Source: Pilimelia anulata (GTDB lineage: Bacteria > Actinomycetota > Actinomycetes > Mycobacteriales > Micromonosporaceae). Taken from it: DNA of 64,000 nucleotides. The notes beneath the pieces are model-generated. The model saw only the letters and a list, made by a program, of their open reading frames with translations. It was not told the origin of the DNA and did no database searches. The DNA lies in the NCBI RefSeq assembly GCF_014647895.1, contig NZ_BMQB01000006.1:1-64000 (forward strand), given 5' to 3'. Numbering within the stretch: the first letter of the stretch is position 1; each line of letters opens with the position of its first letter. The translations under genes and the position numbers were made by a program. This document shows, in pieces, positions 15,820-24,125 of the stretch.

Positions 15820-15825
15820 AGCCTA
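15820..15825 (-). promoter_or_regulatory. Candidate -10 box of giant membrane protein gene
   Basis: TAGGCT on the minus strand, about 60 nt before the GTG at 15759, leaving a leader that includes a good ribosome-binding site. Confidence 0.4.
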
Positions 15826-15860
15826 GTGCGTCCGCGACCGGCGCGGAGGACTCGCGCCGG

Positions 15861-15866
15861 TAAGGT
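15861..15866 (+). promoter_or_regulatory. Leaderless -10 box of DUF4177-ridA unit
   Basis: TAAGGT on the plus strand, 6 nt before the ATG at 15873. With the box at 15820 it forms a compact divergent promoter region. Confidence 0.6.
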
Positions 15867-15872
15867 GCGCGC

Positions 15873-16037
15873 ATGCAGAAGTGGGAGTACGCCACTGTTC
15901 CCCTGCTGGTCCACGCGACCAAGCAGATTCTCGACACCTGGGGCGAGGACGGCTGGGAGCTGGTCACCGCCGTCCCGGGGCCGAACACCGAGCAGCTCGT
16001 CGCGTACCTGAAGCGTCCGAAGGGCAGGGGCGAGTGA
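15873..16037 (+). CDS. Small DUF4177-like protein (Rv3678A-like)
   Basis: A 54-residue protein, MQKWEYATVPLLVHATKQIL then WGEDGWELVTAVPGP and EQLVAYLKRPKGRG. The WEY...GWELV pattern is that of DUF4177 small proteins, whose function is unknown. In actinobacteria a peptide of this kind sits immediately before the RidA gene, and here its TGA overlaps the RidA GTG by 4 bp. The start is fixed by the leaderless -10 box. It is easily missed because of its size. Confidence 0.88.
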   Translation: MQKWEYATVPLLVHATKQILDTWGEDGWELVTAVPGPNTEQLVAYLKRPKGRGE

Positions 16038-16498
16038 GCGCCGTCGACCCGTACGCCAACCTGAGCCGGCTGGGGCTCGCGCTGCCGAAGGTGGTGCCGC
16101 CGCTGGCGGCGTACAAGCCGGCGGTCCGGTCGGGCGCGTACGTCTACGTCTCCGGCCAGCTCCCGCTGGCCGACGGCGTCAACCCGACCGGGAAGCTGGG
16201 CCGGGAGGTGAGCGCCGAGGACGGCGCCGCCATGGCCCGCCAGTGCGCGCTCAACGGGCTCGCCGCGATCGAGGACCTGGTCGGGCTGGACAGAGTCGTC
16301 CGGGTCGTCAAGATCGTCGGGTTCGTGGCGTCCGCCGAGGGGTTCACCCAGCAGCCGGTGGTCGTCAACGGGGCCTCGGTGCTGCTCGGCGAGGTGTTCG
16401 GCGCGGCCGGCGAGCACGCCCGCAGCGCGGTCGGCGTATCGGAGCTGCCGCTCGGCGTTCCGGTGGAGGTCGAGATGATCGTGGAGGTCGCCGACTGA
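16034..16498 (+). CDS. RidA/YjgF family protein (Rv3678c-like)
   Basis: The 154-residue protein fits the RidA fold: VRSGAYVYVSGQLPLADG near the N-terminus, QCALNGLAAIEDLVGLDRVV, and the C-terminal VGVSELPLGVPVEVEMIVEV. RidA enzymes hydrolyse reactive enamines/imines made by PLP enzymes. The canonical Arg that binds the substrate carboxylate (R105 in E. coli-type R-V-x-V-x-x-LP) is replaced in this segment by AVGVSELPLG, so substrate may differ from RidA proper. GTG 16034 overlaps the preceding TGA. A strong stem-loop follows. Confidence 0.85.
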   Translation: MSAVDPYANLSRLGLALPKVVPPLAAYKPAVRSGAYVYVSGQLPLADGVNPTGKLGREVSAEDGAAMARQCALNGLAAIEDLVGLDRVVRVVKIVGFVASAEGFTQQPVVVNGASVLLGEVFGAAGEHARSAVGVSELPLGVPVEVEMIVEVAD

Positions 16499-16506
16499 TC
16501 CGTCCG

Positions 16507-16539
16507 GGTCGATCCCGGGGGTACGCCCCGGGATCGACC
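16507..16539 (+). terminator. Terminator of the ridA unit
   Basis: Perfect 14-bp stem GGTCGATCCCGGGG / CCCCGGGATCGACC with the 5-nt loop GTACG, beginning 8 bp after the RidA stop codon. No T-run follows. Confidence 0.75.
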
Positions 16540-16579
16540 GCGGTACCGGCGGGCGGTGGGGAAGTGTGGGCCCGGCCCG

Positions 16580-16585
16580 TAGGAT
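16580..16585 (+). promoter_or_regulatory. Leaderless -10 box of hydrolase-cyclase unit
   Basis: TAGGAT on the plus strand, 7 nt before the ATG at 16593; it argues against the longer start at 16566. Confidence 0.6.
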
Positions 16586-16592
16586 CGGCGGC

Positions 16593-17360
16593 ATGGTGGG
16601 GGGACCGGCGCGACTGACGGCGCCAGCGGCCGCCGTCGCGGAGCGGCTGCCCGGCTGGGCGACGCTGGTGCGTGCACCCAACCCCGGCCCGATGACCCTG
16701 GACGGCACGAACACCTGGGTCCTGCGCGCCGCGCCCGGCGCCCCGGCCACCGTCGTCGACCCCGGCCCGCGCGACGCCGGCCACCTCGCGGCGATCCTGG
16801 CCACCGGGCCGGTGGCACACGTCCTGGTCACCCACGGGCACCACGACCACGTGGACGGGCTGGCCGACTTCCTCGCCTCCTCGGGCGCCCGGGTCGTCGA
16901 CGGGGGCGCGCTCGACGGCGTCGAGGTGACGCCGCTGGCCACCCCCGGCCACACCGCCGACTCCCGCTGCTACCTGCTCGCCGCCGCCGGCGAGCGGGCC
17001 GTCGCCACCGGCGACACGATCCTCGGCCGCGGTACGACGGTGGTGGCCCACCCGGACGGCGACCTCGGCGCGTACCTGGCCAGCCTGGAACTGCTTACCG
17101 CGTACGCCGGGGTGCCCGCGCTGACCGGGCACGGCCCGCCGCTGGCCGACACGGCCGCGGCCGCCGCGCACTACCTCGCCCACCGCCGCGCCCGGCTGGA
17201 CCAGGTGCGGGCGGTCGTCGCGGCCGGCGCGGACACCGCGGCGGCGGTGGTCGACGCCGTCTACGCGGACCTGCCGCCGCACCTGCGCACGGCCGCGACC
17301 TGGTCGGCTCGGGCCCAGCTCGACTTCCTCGCCGCCGAGCGCGGCGGGCCGGCGCGATGA
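16593..17360 (+). CDS. MBL-fold metallohydrolase (Rv3677c-like)
   Basis: The 255-residue enzyme has the metallo-beta-lactamase signature THGHHDHVDGLADF, plus ATPGHTADSRCYLL and the later GHGPPLAD. The family (RNase Z/glyoxalase II/LACTB2-like) binds two metals; the LACTB2-like features suggest a hydrolase of thioesters or RNA, not a beta-lactamase. Rv3677c lies between ridA and crp in mycobacteria, the same relative place, except that here a cyclase, a kinase and a secreted protein come before crp. The stop overlaps the cyclase ATG by 4 bp (ATGA), so the two are coupled. Confidence 0.87.
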   Translation: MVGGPARLTAPAAAVAERLPGWATLVRAPNPGPMTLDGTNTWVLRAAPGAPATVVDPGPRDAGHLAAILATGPVAHVLVTHGHHDHVDGLADFLASSGARVVDGGALDGVEVTPLATPGHTADSRCYLLAAAGERAVATGDTILGRGTTVVAHPDGDLGAYLASLELLTAYAGVPALTGHGPPLADTAAAAAHYLAHRRARLDQVRAVVAAGADTAAAVVDAVYADLPPHLRTAATWSARAQLDFLAAERGGPAR

Positions 17361-20300
17361 CCTGCCCGCGCTGTGGCACGGTCGCCGTTCCGGGTGCGTA
17401 CTACTGCCACCGGTGCGGGCTCGCGCTCACCGTCGACGCGACGCTGCCGGTCTCCGAGCGGCGGGTGGTCACCGTGCTGTTCGGCGACCTGTCCGACTTC
17501 ACCTCCTGGTCCGAGGAGGTCGACCCCGAGCGGGTCGGCGCGGTGACCGACCGCGTGCTGGCCGCCCTGGCCGGGGCGGTGAAGACGTACGGCGGGCACG
17601 TCGACAAGCTCACCGGCGACGGCATCATGGCCGTGTTCGGCGCGCCCGTGGCGCACGAGGACGACGCCGAGCGGGCCGTCCGGGCGGCGCTGTCCATGCA
17701 GCGGTCGGTGCGCCGGGTGCTGGACGACGAGCGCGGCGGCGGCGCCCCGCTGGGGCTGCGGGTCGGGCTGAACACCGGCGAGGTGGTCGCGGGCGTGCAG
17801 GCCGCGCTGGAGTACACGGTCATCGGCGACACCGTGAACACCGCGGCCCGGCTGTCCGACGCCGCCGCCGTCGGCACGGTGTACGCCGGCTCGGGTACGG
17901 CGACCGCGACCCGGCACGTGGCGTCCTGGCGGCAGCTCCGCCCGCTGCGGCTCAAGGGCAAGCGGGCGCCGGTGGAGGCGTACGAGCTGCTCGGCATGCA
18001 CGACGCCCCCGGCACCCGGCCGGGCCTCGGCGACGAGGCGCCGTTCGTCGGGCGGGAGGCCGAGCTGGGCCGGTTCGAGGGCCGGCTGGCCGAGATGGTC
18101 GACCGGCGCGACCCGCAGGTGGTGGTGATGACCGCCGAGGCCGGTACGGGCAAGAGCCGGCTCGCCGCCGAGGCCCGGCGGGTGGCCGGCGAGTTCGAGC
18201 CCGGCCCCGGCCCGTACGCGGGGCGGCCGCCGCGGGTGCTGACCGTGCGCTGCGCCGCGTTCGGCGAGCGCCGCCGGCTGGCGCCGCTGGCCGACCTGGT
18301 CAAGCTGGCGCTGGGCCTGCGCGCGACGCCGACCGGCCCGAACGCCCGCGGCGCGGTCGCCGACCGGCTGGAGCGGGTGGTGCTGCGGCCGGGCGCCGAG
18401 GCGGCGGTGCCGACCGAGCCGCTGCTGGCGCTGCTCGGCCTCGGCGACGCCGCCGGGCCGGGGCCGGACGAGGAGCGCCCCGGCACCACCAAGGTCATCG
18501 ACGACGGCACCGACCAGGTCGCCCGGGCGGTCGGGGCGCTGCTCACCGCGCTGGCCGAGCAGGGCCCGGTCGTGGTGATCGTGGACGACCTGCACGACGC
18601 CACCCCGGAGGCGATCGCCGCGCTGGGCGTGGCGTTCTCCGCGATCGAGGGGCCGGTGCTGGGCATCCTGCTCGGCCGGCCGGAGCTGGTCCGGACCGCG
18701 GGCGCGCTGACCGGCATGGCCGAGGCCGAGGTGCTGGCGCTGCCGCCGCTGCGCGGCGCCGACGCGGCCCGGCTGCTGTCGGCGTACCTGGGGGGCGGGC
18801 GGCTGCCCCAGCCGGACACCGACGCGCTGCTCGCCACCGCCCAGGGCAACCCGTTCTACCTGGCCGAGCTGGTCACGCTGCTGATCGAGCGGGGCGCGCT
18901 GACCGAGGGCCCGGCCGGGGCGGAGGGGCGGCCGGTGTGGCGGCTGGCGCCGGGGTCGCTCGGCTCGCGGCTGCTGTCCCGGGACCTGGCCGCCGTCCTC
19001 GCCGCCCGGATCGACGCGCTGCCCGGCGACGCGCGCTCGGTGCTGCGCGACGCCGCGGTGATCGGCGACACCGTGCCGCTGGACGTGCTCACCGCGCTGC
19101 GCCAGCGCCGGGCCGGCCGGCCGTGGACCGGCGCGGAGAGCGAGAAGGCCGTCGACGACCTGCTCACCCGGCGGATGCTGCACCGGATCAAGCAGGGCTT
19201 CGCGTTCCCCACGCCGCTGATGCGGCAGGCCGCGTACGCGGGCATCGGCAAGGCCGACCTGGCCGCCCGGCACGCGTACCTGGCCCGGTGGGCGGCGGCC
19301 GAGGAGCCGCCGCGGGGGCTGGACGCCGCCGTCCGGGCCGACGACCGGGACGCGTTCGTCGCCCACCACGTCGAGCGGGCGGCGGCGCTCGCCGACGAGG
19401 TCGGGCTGCGGGCGGACGCCGCCGCCCGGCAGGTCCGCCCGCTGGGCGTGGCCGCGCTGAGCCGGGCCGCCGCCCGCGCGGTCGGCCGGGGCGAGCCCGG
19501 CCCGGCGGTCGGGTACGCCGAGCGCGCTATGGTCCTGGCCGGCGGCCCGCTGCCGGTGCCGGACCAGCTCGTGTACGCCAGGGCGCTGTTCCAGCGGCAG
19601 CGGGTCGACGACGCGCTGGCCGTGGTGGAGAAGCTGATCGGCGACGAGGTGCTCGGCGTGGACCGGGCGCACGCGCTGCTGCTGGCCGGGCGGGCGTACC
19701 GCACCGGCGGGGACGTCGAGCGGGCGGCCGAGGCGTGGCGCGAGGCCGCCGACGTGGCGGCGGCGGCGAACGCGATCTCCCCGCGCACCGAGGCGATGCG
19801 CCGGCTGGGCATGCTCGACTACGTGGCCGGGCGGCTGGCCGAGGCGGGGGCGCGGTTCACCGCCGCGTACGAGCTGGCGGTGGAGGCCGGGGACCGGCGC
19901 AGCCAGGCGTGGTCGCTGCAGAACCTGTGCTGGGTGGAGACCGCCCGGGCGGACTTCGCCGGGGCCGAGTCGGCGCTGGCCCGGGCGTCGACGCTGTACT
20001 CGGCCCTGGAGGACCCGATCGGGCAGGCGTGGCTGCGCGGCACCGCGGCCTTCACCCGGCTGCTGGCCGGGCGGCTGGGCGAGGCGCAGCGGCTGGCCCG
20101 GCAGTTCCTGCCGGCCGGCGAGCGGGTCGGCGACGGCTGGGCGGTCGGGACGCTGCGCGCGGTGACCGGGTACGCGGCCTGCGAGCTGGGCGACCTGGGC
20201 GAGGCCGACGGGGAGGCGCGGGCGGCGTTCCGCGATTTCGCGAACGTCTCCGACGACTGGGGGCGGGGCTTCGCGCTGGTGGTCCGGGGGGCGATCGCGC

Positions 20301-20902
20301 GCGGGCTGGGCGAGCCGGACCACGCGAGCGACCTGCTGGCCGAGGCCCTGCGGTACAGCGAGCGGCTCGGCCACCCGATGCTGCTCGGCATGGCCCGCAC
20401 GCTGCGCGGCTTCGTCGCCCTGGACCGCGGCGACGCCGACCGGGCGGCGGCGGAGGCGCAGGCGGCGCTGAGCGTGGCCGGGCCGGCGGAGGCGCTGCCG
20501 GCGGCGCAGGTGGGGCCGCGGGCGCTGCTCGCGGCGGCCCGGCTGGCCGGCGGCGACGCCGCGGCGGCCGTGCGGCTGTTGCAGCCGGTGGCGCAGGCCG
20601 GGGACGCGCCGTCGCTGCTGTTCGCCCGCCGCGAGGCGCAGGCCGGGTACGCGGCGGCGCTGCTGGCCGCGGGCCGGGCGGACGAGGCGCTGTCCTGGGC
20701 CCGGTCGGCGCTGGTCGCGCCGGGGGAGGACGTGCGCAGCGGGGTGCTGGCCACCCGGACGCTCGCCGAGGTGCTGGCGGCGCGCGGCGAGCTGGCCGAG
20801 GCGCGCAGCGCCGCGGGCGAGGCGGTCCGGCTGGCGTACGCGACGGAGCAGGTGTCCGGCCGGGCGGCGGCCGACGAGCTGGCCGCCCGACTGGGGGAGT
20901 GA
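17357..20902 (+). CDS. Zinc-ribbon, class III nucleotide cyclase, P-loop ATPase, TPR protein
   Basis: This 1181-residue protein begins with a zinc ribbon (CPRC at 3-6, CHRC at 17-20). A class III adenylyl/guanylyl cyclase domain follows at about 33-215: metal ligands D44 (FGDLSDF) and D88 (KLTGDGIMAVFG), plus VIGDTVNTAARL. An AAA/STAND-type ATPase follows (FVGREAEL at 230-237, Walker A EAGTGKS at 261-267, Walker B VVVIVDDLHDA). The C-terminal half is TPR-like helices. Both metal Asp are present, so it should be active. Proteins of this build are large soluble sensors; ligand unknown. Translation is coupled to the upstream hydrolase. A product cAMP could act through the Crp protein encoded at 23037. 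Confidence 0.88.
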   Translation: MTCPRCGTVAVPGAYYCHRCGLALTVDATLPVSERRVVTVLFGDLSDFTSWSEEVDPERVGAVTDRVLAALAGAVKTYGGHVDKLTGDGIMAVFGAPVAHEDDAERAVRAALSMQRSVRRVLDDERGGGAPLGLRVGLNTGEVVAGVQAALEYTVIGDTVNTAARLSDAAAVGTVYAGSGTATATRHVASWRQLRPLRLKGKRAPVEAYELLGMHDAPGTRPGLGDEAPFVGREAELGRFEGRLAEMVDRRDPQVVVMTAEAGTGKSRLAAEARRVAGEFEPGPGPYAGRPPRVLTVRCAAFGERRRLAPLADLVKLALGLRATPTGPNARGAVADRLERVVLRPGAEAAVPTEPLLALLGLGDAAGPGPDEERPGTTKVIDDGTDQVARAVGALLTALAEQGPVVVIVDDLHDATPEAIAALGVAFSAIEGPVLGILLGRPELVRTAGALTGMAEAEVLALPPLRGADAARLLSAYLGGGRLPQPDTDALLATAQGNPFYLAELVTLLIERGALTEGPAGAEGRPVWRLAPGSLGSRLLSRDLAAVLAARIDALPGDARSVLRDAAVIGDTVPLDVLTALRQRRAGRPWTGAESEKAVDDLLTRRMLHRIKQGFAFPTPLMRQAAYAGIGKADLAARHAYLARWAAAEEPPRGLDAAVRADDRDAFVAHHVERAAALADEVGLRADAAARQVRPLGVAALSRAAARAVGRGEPGPAVGYAERAMVLAGGPLPVPDQLVYARALFQRQRVDDALAVVEKLIGDEVLGVDRAHALLLAGRAYRTGGDVERAAEAWREAADVAAAANAISPRTEAMRRLGMLDYVAGRLAEAGARFTAAYELAVEAGDRRSQAWSLQNLCWVETARADFAGAESALARASTLYSALEDPIGQAWLRGTAAFTRLLAGRLGEAQRLARQFLPAGERVGDGWAVGTLRAVTGYAACELGDLGEADGEARAAFRDFANVSDDWGRGFALVVRGAIARGLGEPDHASDLLAEALRYSERLGHPMLLGMARTLRGFVALDRGDADRAAAEAQAALSVAGPAEALPAAQVGPRALLAAARLAGGDAAAAVRLLQPVAQAGDAPSLLFARREAQAGYAAALLAAGRADEALSWARSALVAPGEDVRSGVLATRTLAEVLAARGELAEARSAAGEAVRLAYATEQVSGRAAADELAARLGE

Positions 20903-20999
20903 ACGGGACGGGGCGAGGTGCGGAAACACCGGGGGATTTGTCCGACTCAACGGTCGCTTTTCGGTCAGTCGGGCGAGCGCGTAGCGCTCCGCCGTAGCG

Positions 21000-21005
21000 T
21001 ACGGT
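21000..21005 (+). promoter_or_regulatory. Leaderless -10 box of kinase gene
   Basis: TACGGT on the plus strand, 7 nt before the GTG at 21013. A second box, TAGCGT, sits at 20995-21000. The spacing favours GTG 21013 over GTG 21004. Confidence 0.55.
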
Positions 21006-21012
21006 GCTTGCT

Positions 21013-22008
21013 GTGACCGACGGACCATCCAATTTTCGCGCCCCGAGCGTACCGGGATTGTCTGATTTCTCCCTGCTTGCCCGGGGCGGGTACGCGACGG
21101 TCTACCGCGCGGTCCAGAACTCCGTCGGCCGCGAGGTCGCCGTCAAGGTCGAGAACCACCGGCTCGACAGCGACCGGGACCGCCGCCGCTTCTTCCGCGA
21201 GGCCCGCGCCTCGGGGCGGCTCAGCTCGCACCCGCACGTGGTCGACCTGTTCGACGTCGGGGTCACCGGCGAGGGGCACCCGTACCTGATCATGGAGCTG
21301 TGCGACGGCTCCTACCTGGACCGGATGAACAACGCCCCGCTGACCGCCGGCGAGGCCCGCGACCTGGGCGTCCGGATCGCCGACGCGCTAGTGTACGCGC
21401 ACGAGTGCGGGGTGCTGCACCGCGACATCAAGCCGGCGAACCTGCTGCACTCGTACTTCAACCCGGCCGTCCTCGCCGACTTCGGCCTGGCCGTGCTCGC
21501 CGAGGCCCGGGACACGGCGGTGACGGTCGAGGTGATGACCCCGGCGTACGCGTCGCCGGAGATGTTCCGGCACAGCCAGCCGACGTCGGCGGTGGACATC
21601 TACGCGCTGTGCGCCACGCTGTACGCGGTGATGCACGGGCGGCCGCCGCGCTGGGGCGAGGCCGGCAACCCCGGCCTGCTGACGCTGATGGACCTGTTCA
21701 GCCAGCCGATCCCGCCGCTGCCCGGCGTGCCGCCGGTGCTGCTGGACGTCCTGCGCACCGGCATGTCCAACGAACCGGCCGAGCGGCCGAACGCCGCCGA
21801 GCTGCGGGACACCCTCGCCGGCCTGGTGCTGCCGGGGGACGAGCCGCCGGGGCGGCGCTCGGTACTCGGGTACGGCAAGGCCACCGTCCGGGCGCGCGGG
21901 ACGGCGCCGGCGCCGCGGACGGCGACCGAGGGCGGCGACCAGCCGTCGGGCGGGTCCAGCACGACGGGCGGGTCGCTGCGCCGCATCTTCTCCTGGCCGT
22001 TCCGCTAG
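21013..22008 (+). CDS. Cytoplasmic Ser/Thr protein kinase
   Basis: The 331-residue Hanks-type kinase has the nucleotide loop LLARGGYATVYRA (first Gly of GxGxxG is Ala), the catalytic Lys in VAVKVE, HRDIKPANLL, LADFGLA and AYASPE, and ends with a 60-residue Gly/Thr/Ser-rich tail finishing in basic RRIFSWPFR. There is no membrane helix and no PASTA or sensory domain, so the input signal must come through another protein. The ATPase-TPR cyclase gene directly upstream on the same strand is a candidate partner, but the kinase has its own promoter and a 110-bp gap. Confidence 0.9.
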   Translation: MTDGPSNFRAPSVPGLSDFSLLARGGYATVYRAVQNSVGREVAVKVENHRLDSDRDRRRFFREARASGRLSSHPHVVDLFDVGVTGEGHPYLIMELCDGSYLDRMNNAPLTAGEARDLGVRIADALVYAHECGVLHRDIKPANLLHSYFNPAVLADFGLAVLAEARDTAVTVEVMTPAYASPEMFRHSQPTSAVDIYALCATLYAVMHGRPPRWGEAGNPGLLTLMDLFSQPIPPLPGVPPVLLDVLRTGMSNEPAERPNAAELRDTLAGLVLPGDEPPGRRSVLGYGKATVRARGTAPAPRTATEGGDQPSGGSSTTGGSLRRIFSWPFR

Positions 22009-22029
22009 CCGTTCCGCCGGCCGGGGCGG

Positions 22030-22869
22030 TCAGCCCTTGGGCGGGAGGGTGACCCTGGTCGAGGTGTCCTTGTTCGGGTAGCGGCTCGGCGGGGCCAGCC
22101 ACAGCTCGACCGCGCCGCCGCGGCTGCCGACCCTGAACTTGATCGTCACCTCGTCGGCCCTGCCGGGCGCGACGTCGTCCAGCCGCAGCACCTCGCAGCC
22201 GTCCTTGCCCGCGTGCGCGGTGGCCTTGCAGTACTTGGAGGCCACGGTCACGCCGGCCGGGACCCGGGCCAGCAGGGCGTAGCCGCGCAGCGGGATCGTG
22301 CCGGCGTTGGTCACGGCGGCGGTGACGGCGACCGTACCGCCGTTGTTCGCGCCCGGCTTCGCCGCGAGCCGGACCGGCAGCCGGGCCGGCCAGGCCACGG
22401 CGAACTCGCTGTTCGCCCCGACGCCGGCGGCGCCGGCGCCGCGCACCCAGCCCTTCGCCTCGACGCCGAACACCGGCTCGGCGGTGGCCGAGCGCAGCCG
22501 TACGGTCGCCTCCTTGCCGCCCTTGGCCGGGACGGTGCCGAGCGCGCACGACCAGGCCGCGGCCACGGTCGCCGGGACCGCCGGCAGGGTGCCGGGGTCG
22601 ACGGCCGTGCAGCGCTTGTCGTCCCGGACGGTCAGGGTGGCCGGCAGCAGGAGCTGGACGGTGCCGGGCGTACCGGTCTCGTTGGGGTTGCCGAGGGCGA
22701 TGTCGAGCTTGCCGTGCGGTACCCAGGGGTCGTTGTCGAGGGCCACCGGGCGCGGCGCGGTGGTCACGGGCGCGTCGTCGGCGGGCGCCGCGGCAGCGGG
22801 TACGGCGGCCGGGAGGACGGCCAGGGCGGCGGCCGCGGCGAGCGCCGCGGTGCGGGGGGTGCGAGACAT
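22030..22869 (-). CDS. Secreted protein with repeat-like beta-sandwich domain
   Basis: The 279-residue protein has a clear Sec signal (MSRTPRTAALAAAAALAVLP then PAAAAPADD) and a mature region with VTAAVTNAGTIPLRGYALLA, typical of extracellular CARDB/DUF11-like beta domains. Cys occur in pairs (KRCTAV/WSCALG and KYCKAT/DGCEVL), suggesting two disulfides. No enzymatic motif is visible. The start at 22869 follows GGGAAG and matches the signal peptide; the frame stays open another 29 codons upstream but without signal character. It is convergent with the kinase with only 21 bp between them. Confidence 0.78.
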   Translation of the reverse strand: MSRTPRTAALAAAAALAVLPAAVPAAAAPADDAPVTTAPRPVALDNDPWVPHGKLDIALGNPNETGTPGTVQLLLPATLTVRDDKRCTAVDPGTLPAVPATVAAAWSCALGTVPAKGGKEATVRLRSATAEPVFGVEAKGWVRGAGAAGVGANSEFAVAWPARLPVRLAAKPGANNGGTVAVTAAVTNAGTIPLRGYALLARVPAGVTVASKYCKATAHAGKDGCEVLRLDDVAPGRADEVTIKFRVGSRGGAVELWLAPPSRYPNKDTSTRVTLPPKG

Positions 22870-22945
22870 CTGCTTCCCGTCGTCGAGGGGTTCGGGGGTG
22901 TGGGTGTCGGGCGGCCCGCGTCGGGTACGGGGGCGGCGGCACGGC

Positions 22946-22976
22946 GATGCCCGCACACGTGGGGTGTGCGGGCATC
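22946..22976 (-). terminator. Terminator of crp
   Basis: Perfect 13-bp stem GATGCCCGCACAC / GTGTGCGGGCATC with the 5-nt loop GTGGG. It lies 60 bp beyond the crp stop and before the next minus-strand gene. Confidence 0.75.
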
Positions 22977-23036
22977 GATCGAACGCGGTCCGCCCGGCGG
23001 CAGCCTACCCGGGGGTGGCGCCGCGCGGGGGGCGGG

Positions 23037-23714
23037 TCAGACGCGGGCGCGGCGGGCCAGCCGCTCCGGGTCCAGGATGATCACGCTCTTGCCGTCCAGC
23101 CGCAGCCAGCCGCGGGAGGCGAAGTCGGCGAGGGCCTTGTTCACGGTCTCCCGGGAGGCGCCGACGAGCTGGGCCAGCTCCTCCTGGGTCAGGTCGTGGG
23201 TGACCCGCAGGACGCCGCCGTCGCGGGTGCCGAACCGGCTCGCCATCTGGAGCAGGTTCTTCGCGACCCGGCCGGGGACGTCGGTGAAGATCAGGTCGGC
23301 GAGCGCGTCGTTGGTCCGGCGCAGCCGGCGGGCGAGGACCCGCAGGAGCTGCTCGGCGATCTCCGGGCGGTCGGCCAGCCACGGGCGCAGCGACGCCTTG
23401 CGCAGCCGGGCCAGCTTGGTGTCGGTGATCGCGGTCGCGGTGGCCGTCCGCGGGCCGGGGTCGAACAGCGACAGCTCGCCGAGCATGTCCGACGGGCCCA
23501 TGACGGAGATCAGGTTCTGCCGGCCGTCGGCCGCGCGGCGGCCGAGTTTGATCTTGCCGGTGAGGACGATGTACAGGCTGTCGCCCTGTTCGCTCTCGTT
23601 GAACAGGATGTCGCCCTTGCGGACCTCGACCGTCTCCATCTCCTTGGCGAGCGCCTCGGCCGCCTCCGGGTCAACGCCCTGGAAGATTCCGCTGCGGGCC
23701 AGTACCTCGTCCAT
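23037..23714 (-). CDS. crp: Crp/Fnr-family cAMP-responsive regulator (GlxR/Rv3676-like)
   Basis: The 225-residue protein has an N-terminal cyclic-nucleotide fold with [17 protein letters not shown] (phosphate-binding cassette), the long dimer helix, and a C-terminal HTH ([20 protein letters not shown]). It agrees in length and sequence with actinobacterial Crp/GlxR, a global regulator binding sites near TGTGA-N6-TCACA. Its relative place between the MBL hydrolase and nth is as in M. tuberculosis. The ATG at 23714 follows AAAGG. A cyclase gene 2 kb away makes a local cAMP source plausible. Confidence 0.93.
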   Translation of the reverse strand: MDEVLARSGIFQGVDPEAAEALAKEMETVEVRKGDILFNESEQGDSLYIVLTGKIKLGRRAADGRQNLISVMGPSDMLGELSLFDPGPRTATATAITDTKLARLRKASLRPWLADRPEIAEQLLRVLARRLRRTNDALADLIFTDVPGRVAKNLLQMASRFGTRDGGVLRVTHDLTQEELAQLVGASRETVNKALADFASRGWLRLDGKSVIILDPERLARRARV

Positions 23715-24110
23715 CGCCCAACCTTTCCGGGATTCCGCGCTCCCGCACCGTCCGCCGGCGGGCCCCCCGCGGACACCGACCGTGTGCGGCCGGCGACCCG
23801 CGCGGTCGCCCCCGTGCCGACTCACCCGGCGCGGGGCGTCTCCCGCGCCGATTCTCGCCGTACCGCTTGCTCCCCCGTCGCGTGGCCAGTCTAGGCACAT
23901 CCGTACCACCTTTGGGGGCGACCCCCGAGGCTTATTCACGGTTCGTATCCGGCTGCGGGGCGTGTTCATCCCCAGGTCGGGGCGCTCCCGGCGGGCGCCG
24001 GCGGGCCAGCGAATCATTACGGAGCGTAAACGTCCGCCGATGCGTCCGGCGGCTCGGGCGGTCGCGATCCGCGGTCCTTTGGGGACTGTCGGGGGTGGCC
24101 GGCGCGGGGG
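23715..24110. other. Divergent intergenic region crp-CapA-like gene
   Basis: About 400 bp with no convincing gene. It holds a weak Crp-like half-site pair, GTGCCGACTCAC (about 23813-23824), and TTACG-GAG-CGTAA (about 24016-24028). Both are candidates only; crp genes are often autoregulated. Confidence 0.3.
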
Positions 24111-24116
24111 TAGGGT
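24111..24116 (+). promoter_or_regulatory. -10 box of CapA-like gene
   Basis: TAGGGT on the plus strand, 9 nt before the ATG at 24126; leader absent or only a few nucleotides long. Confidence 0.5.
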
Positions 24117-24125
24117 GCGGGTGCC

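Noticed and set aside
23801..23830. Crp/GlxR binding site upstream of crp
   Set aside because: GTG-N6-CAC core only; the outer bases do not match TGTGA-N6-TCACA well enough to call.
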